A DNA stretch of 64,000 nt from Chryseobacterium sp. MFBS3-17. GTDB taxonomy: Bacteria > Bacteroidota > Bacteroidia > Flavobacteriales > Weeksellaceae. Below are positions 61,546-64,000 of the stretch, piece after piece. Location: NCBI RefSeq assembly GCF_020687745.1, contig NZ_JAJEWK010000012.1:248001-312000 (forward strand). Direction: 5' to 3'. Made by a program: the position numbers and the translations under genes. Numbering within the stretch: position 1 is the first letter of the stretch; each line of letters opens with the position of its first letter. The notes under the pieces are model-generated. The model had not been told where the DNA came from, did not search any database, and worked only from the letters and a program-made list of their open reading frames with translations.

Positions 61546-62733
61546 TTACTCCTGAGATCGGTCTTCCAGATAATTTTTTTCATTCTCCAGCCATGAAGTT
61601 TTATAGGTAGGATCTTCTACCTTCAGTGCTTCTTCTGTGAGTTTCAGCGGGCGGAAAGGATCTACCATTACGGCATATTCTTCGGTAAATTTCTGGCCAA
61701 TACTTCGCTCCATAGCGCCCGGATGAGGCCCGTGAACAATTCCGCCGGGGTGCAGGGTAAAGTCCATTAAATCAATATGGTTACGGCTCATAAAATCGCC
61801 CTCGGTGTAAAAAAGAACTTCATCCGAATCGATATTCGAGTGGTTATATGGCGCCGGGATGGCCTGCGGATGATAATCATACATTCTGGCCACAAAAGAG
61901 CAAACCACGAAATTATGCGCTTCAAAGGTCTGATGAATGGGCGGGGGCAGATGCACGCGGCCGGTAATCGGTTCAAAATCTTTGATGCTGAATTTAAAAG
62001 GATAGAAAAATCCATCCCAGCCCACCACATCAAACGGATGCGTGGCATAGATGAAATCCCAGATCTGATTTTCTTTCTTAACTTTGATTAAAAATTCGCC
62101 CTTTTCATCTACCGGATCCACAAATGACGGTGCTACAATATCTCTTTCGCAGAAAGGGGAGTGCTCCAGTAACTGCCCGAACTCATTCCGGTAGCGCTTG
62201 GGAGTATAGATGGGTGAGTGGCTTTCTACAATCATAAAAACACTTTCTTCGGTCTGAACATCCACTTGGTAGATGGTCCCGCGGGGAATAATAAGATAAT
62301 CACCTGCAGAAAACTCCAGATTTCCTACGAATGTTTTCAGCGTGCCGTTGCCTTCGTGAACAAAGAGCAGTTCGTCACACTCGGCATTTTTATAAAAATA
62401 ATCGGTAGATTTTCTGGGTTTGGCCAGACCCATTTTCAGGTCGTTATTCAGCATCAGAATCTTGCGGCTGTCCAGAAAGTCATCTTCCGGAGTCACATTC
62501 ATCCCTTTAAACATGCGGGGTGTGACGTTTTTTTCAACAGCAATTTTTGGTGTGACGTCTTTGGGCTCGCTGATGGACTTGATCTGTGTAGGGCGGTGTA
62601 TATGATATAATAGCGACGAAATCCCGTGGAATCCTTCGGTGCCGAAGAGTTGTTCGTAGTAATACTGGTCTTGGTCAGATTTAAAGACGGTATGTCTTTT
62701 ATGAGGGATTTTCCCGGACTGATGGTATCTCAT
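61546..62733 (-). CDS. hmgA: Homogentisate 1,2-dioxygenase
   Basis: It opens the homogentisate ring to 4-maleylacetoacetate. The 395-residue length is a little shorter than Gram-negative enzymes of about 430. It has a cupin core with PRKSTDYFYKNAECDELLFVHEG, DYLIIPRGTIYQVD, the active-site histidine region PIHQTFEAHNFVVCSF, and NIDSDEVLFYTEGDF followed by HPGGIVHGPHPGAMERS. It is the first gene of the minus-strand block, with a terminator after it. The XRE gene, 165 bases upstream, may regulate it. Confidence 0.95.
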   Translation of the reverse strand: MRYHQSGKIPHKRHTVFKSDQDQYYYEQLFGTEGFHGISSLLYHIHRPTQIKSISEPKDVTPKIAVEKNVTPRMFKGMNVTPEDDFLDSRKILMLNNDLKMGLAKPRKSTDYFYKNAECDELLFVHEGNGTLKTFVGNLEFSAGDYLIIPRGTIYQVDVQTEESVFMIVESHSPIYTPKRYRNEFGQLLEHSPFCERDIVAPSFVDPVDEKGEFLIKVKKENQIWDFIYATHPFDVVGWDGFFYPFKFSIKDFEPITGRVHLPPPIHQTFEAHNFVVCSFVARMYDYHPQAIPAPYNHSNIDSDEVLFYTEGDFMSRNHIDLMDFTLHPGGIVHGPHPGAMERSIGQKFTEEYAVMVDPFRPLKLTEEALKVEDPTYKTSWLENEKNYLEDRSQE

Positions 62734-62897
62734 TTTCGTTAAGTTTATTAGAAACGTAAAATTAATGAAATTTTCAGACTTGACACAGGGAAGTCTTATG
62801 CTTACAATAAATAAGTTCCATGAAAAACATCAGGAGATAAAAGCCACTACGAGAGTAACAATATATATGGTGTAATATATATGGTGTACGGGCGGAT

Positions 62898-63446
62898 TCA
62901 GGGTTCAAAACTCTCAAACCTGCCGTCTTCATAAAAAAGGACGATTCGTTTTACCTTACCCGTCTGATTATCAGTGATTGATAAAGGAGTTGGTTTTTCC
63001 TGAGGCTCTGATGGCTGAGAATGTGTTAAAACTGATCCGGCCGCACTTCGTATCGCTACAGGCGATTCTGCAGCGGGTGCGAAATCAGTCATGGGGAAAT
63101 CATCACTGGTAATAGTGTCTTCACTTTCGGTGCCACCTAGGTAATCTTCTTCAATGATGCTGAACAAATCGGGCAGGGAAGTGGTTTTGGGTTGGGAAGA
63201 TTCTTCCTCTGTTTCTTCTTCAGAAATTAACGACTGCAACATTTCTCCTTCACCTTTAATGAGCCAGTCCCATTGCAACTCCGGAAATCGATCCTTCACC
63301 TTAATTAAAAAATCAAGCGAAGGCTTATTTCTGCCGGAAGTGATATGCGAAACAGAAGACCGCTGTACTTCTATGGCATCTGCGAACTCAGAAGCGGTGT
63401 AACCCGAATATTCCAAAATTTTAGCAATCCTTTCGTTCAAATTCAT
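62898..63446 (-). CDS. XRE-family helix-turn-helix regulator
   Basis: A 182-residue transcription factor. The N-terminal helix-turn-helix is NERIAKILEYSGYTASEFADAIEVQRSSVSHITSGRNKPSLDFLIKV, followed by PELQWDWLIKGEGEM. The rest is acidic and low in structure (SEEETEEESSQ, SIIEEDYLGG), with a basic tail near FYEDGRFESFEP. The start MNLNERI at 63446 is chosen over the upstream ATG, which would add hydrophobic residues. Candidate operator palindromes lie upstream. Its targets may include the adjacent hmgA, which is only inference. Confidence 0.85.
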   Translation of the reverse strand: MNLNERIAKILEYSGYTASEFADAIEVQRSSVSHITSGRNKPSLDFLIKVKDRFPELQWDWLIKGEGEMLQSLISEEETEEESSQPKTTSLPDLFSIIEEDYLGGTESEDTITSDDFPMTDFAPAAESPVAIRSAAGSVLTHSQPSEPQEKPTPLSITDNQTGKVKRIVLFYEDGRFESFEP

Positions 63447-63470
63447 GTTTAGAAATGTGAAATTTACAAA

Positions 63471-63514
63471 TACAAATGTAAATAATAAATTCACAATACT
63501 GAAATACAAATGTA
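63471..63514 (-). promoter_or_regulatory. Paired TACAAATGTA elements upstream of the XRE gene
   Basis: TACAAATGTA occurs at 63471-63480 and 63505-63514, 34 bases apart. Each is an inverted repeat (TACA/TGTA) and on the minus strand each contains TACATTTG, a good -7 element. They may be tandem promoters, operators, or both. Confidence 0.45.
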
Positions 63515-64000
63515 AACAAAACTGCAATAATTTGAATTTACAAAGTTAAATCAACATAATATGTTACTATGCATCAGCCTTTTACAAAATTACATTAGTG
63601 AAATTTGATGATGTTTTTCAGTATTTTGATGCCAATAATCATGAAAATCATACATGCAGCTCTTGTACTCTTACTGCTCTAGCTGCAATTGTGGAAAACT
63701 CTCAATTTAATCCGTATTTGCCGGTTACGGTCTCGTTTTGCGTTACTCATATCCTTTAAAGTAATTCTTACCCTAAAGGTTATAATGTGTTATCAGTCAA
63801 TAAAAAAGAGATTATAAGAGGTAGACATATTTTATTTTCGGAAGGATTTTGACATCCACCAGACGCAGTCCGCATGGTCAAATCCAAACCGTGATGTATG
63901 ACCAGCAATATTATAAAATCCCTTTACATGATAACGCAAAGGGATTTTGGTCTTGCTGCCGGTAATCACACCGCAAAAATGGGCTGATTACAGGACTTTA
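63515..64000. other. Gene-free end region with a hairpin
   Basis: No convincing coding frame is visible in these 486 bases. AAAATCCCTTT (63915-63925) and AAAGGGATTTT (63938-63948) form an 11-bp hairpin that could terminate transcription arriving from the right. The rest is AT-rich and shows no tRNA, IS element or repeat I can identify. Confidence 0.6.

Noticed and set aside
1-64000. CRISPR array or cas genes
   Set aside because: No regularly spaced direct repeats of CRISPR length and no Cas motifs were seen; the short repeats at 5.9-8.4 kb are palindromic and unevenly spaced.

Overview
The window looks like a chromosomal segment of a Flavobacteriia bacterium, most likely Weeksellaceae (Chryseobacterium and relatives). 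The signs are Bacteroidota-type promoters (TAnnTTTG with little Shine-Dalgarno), a Por/T9SS sorting domain, a SusC/RagA-type receptor fragment, a class II ribonucleotide reductase, an aerobic homogentisate pathway, and two intergenic elements resembling the Flavo-1 RNA of Flavobacteria. Nothing was searched; all calls come from reading the sequence.

Layout. 1-8 kb: the 3' part of recQ, a GT4 glycosyltransferase, nrdJ, a hairpin-rich intergenic stretch and lpd. 8-12 kb is disturbed: short palindromic repeats, an AT-rich orphan gene carrying two offsetting frameshifts, an MpaB-type oxygenase, and a TonB-receptor 5' end fused by deletion to the 3' end of a cytochrome c peroxidase. 12-17 kb: a processive GT2 glycosyltransferase, a NarL-type two-component pair and a CvfB-like RNA-binding protein. 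17-18 kb is a scar with a tyrosine-recombinase tail and a broken yhcG-type nuclease gene. 18-45.7 kb is ordinary backbone: an LLM oxidoreductase with an HxlR regulator, tRNA-Pro, hemB, lptB, an ABC exporter, a PduO cobalamin adenosyltransferase, thiN, speA and speB, AlkB-like and BON-domain proteins, a dicarboxylate symporter, an Mrp/NifU-like pair, dacB with a histidine kinase, an M1 peptidase, a sigma factor, lipA, cinA and pepO.

45.7-54.1 kb is an AT-rich type I restriction-modification island in the order hsdM, ORF6N (truncated), RhuM/PLD-like, hsdS, small PD-(D/E)xK protein, small P-loop protein, hsdR. hsdM has an in-frame TAA near its start. The nuclease-like and P-loop proteins between hsdS and hsdR are the best candidates here for an undescribed defence component.

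54.1-63.5 kb returns to backbone: an alpha/beta hydrolase, a TerC-family protein, then a minus-strand block for tyrosine breakdown (hmgA, a CoA-transferase/hydrolase, hppD, a secreted protein, fahA, a flavin reductase) and an XRE regulator. No maleylacetoacetate isomerase is present in the block. The last 480 bases hold no recognisable gene.

Links between genes: NrdJ uses adenosylcobalamin, which the PduO-type protein makes. SpeA and SpeB carry arginine to putrescine. HppD, HmgA and FahA run 4-hydroxyphenylpyruvate to fumarate and acetoacetate. ApbC and the NifU-like protein suggest iron-sulfur delivery, for which LipA is one possible client.
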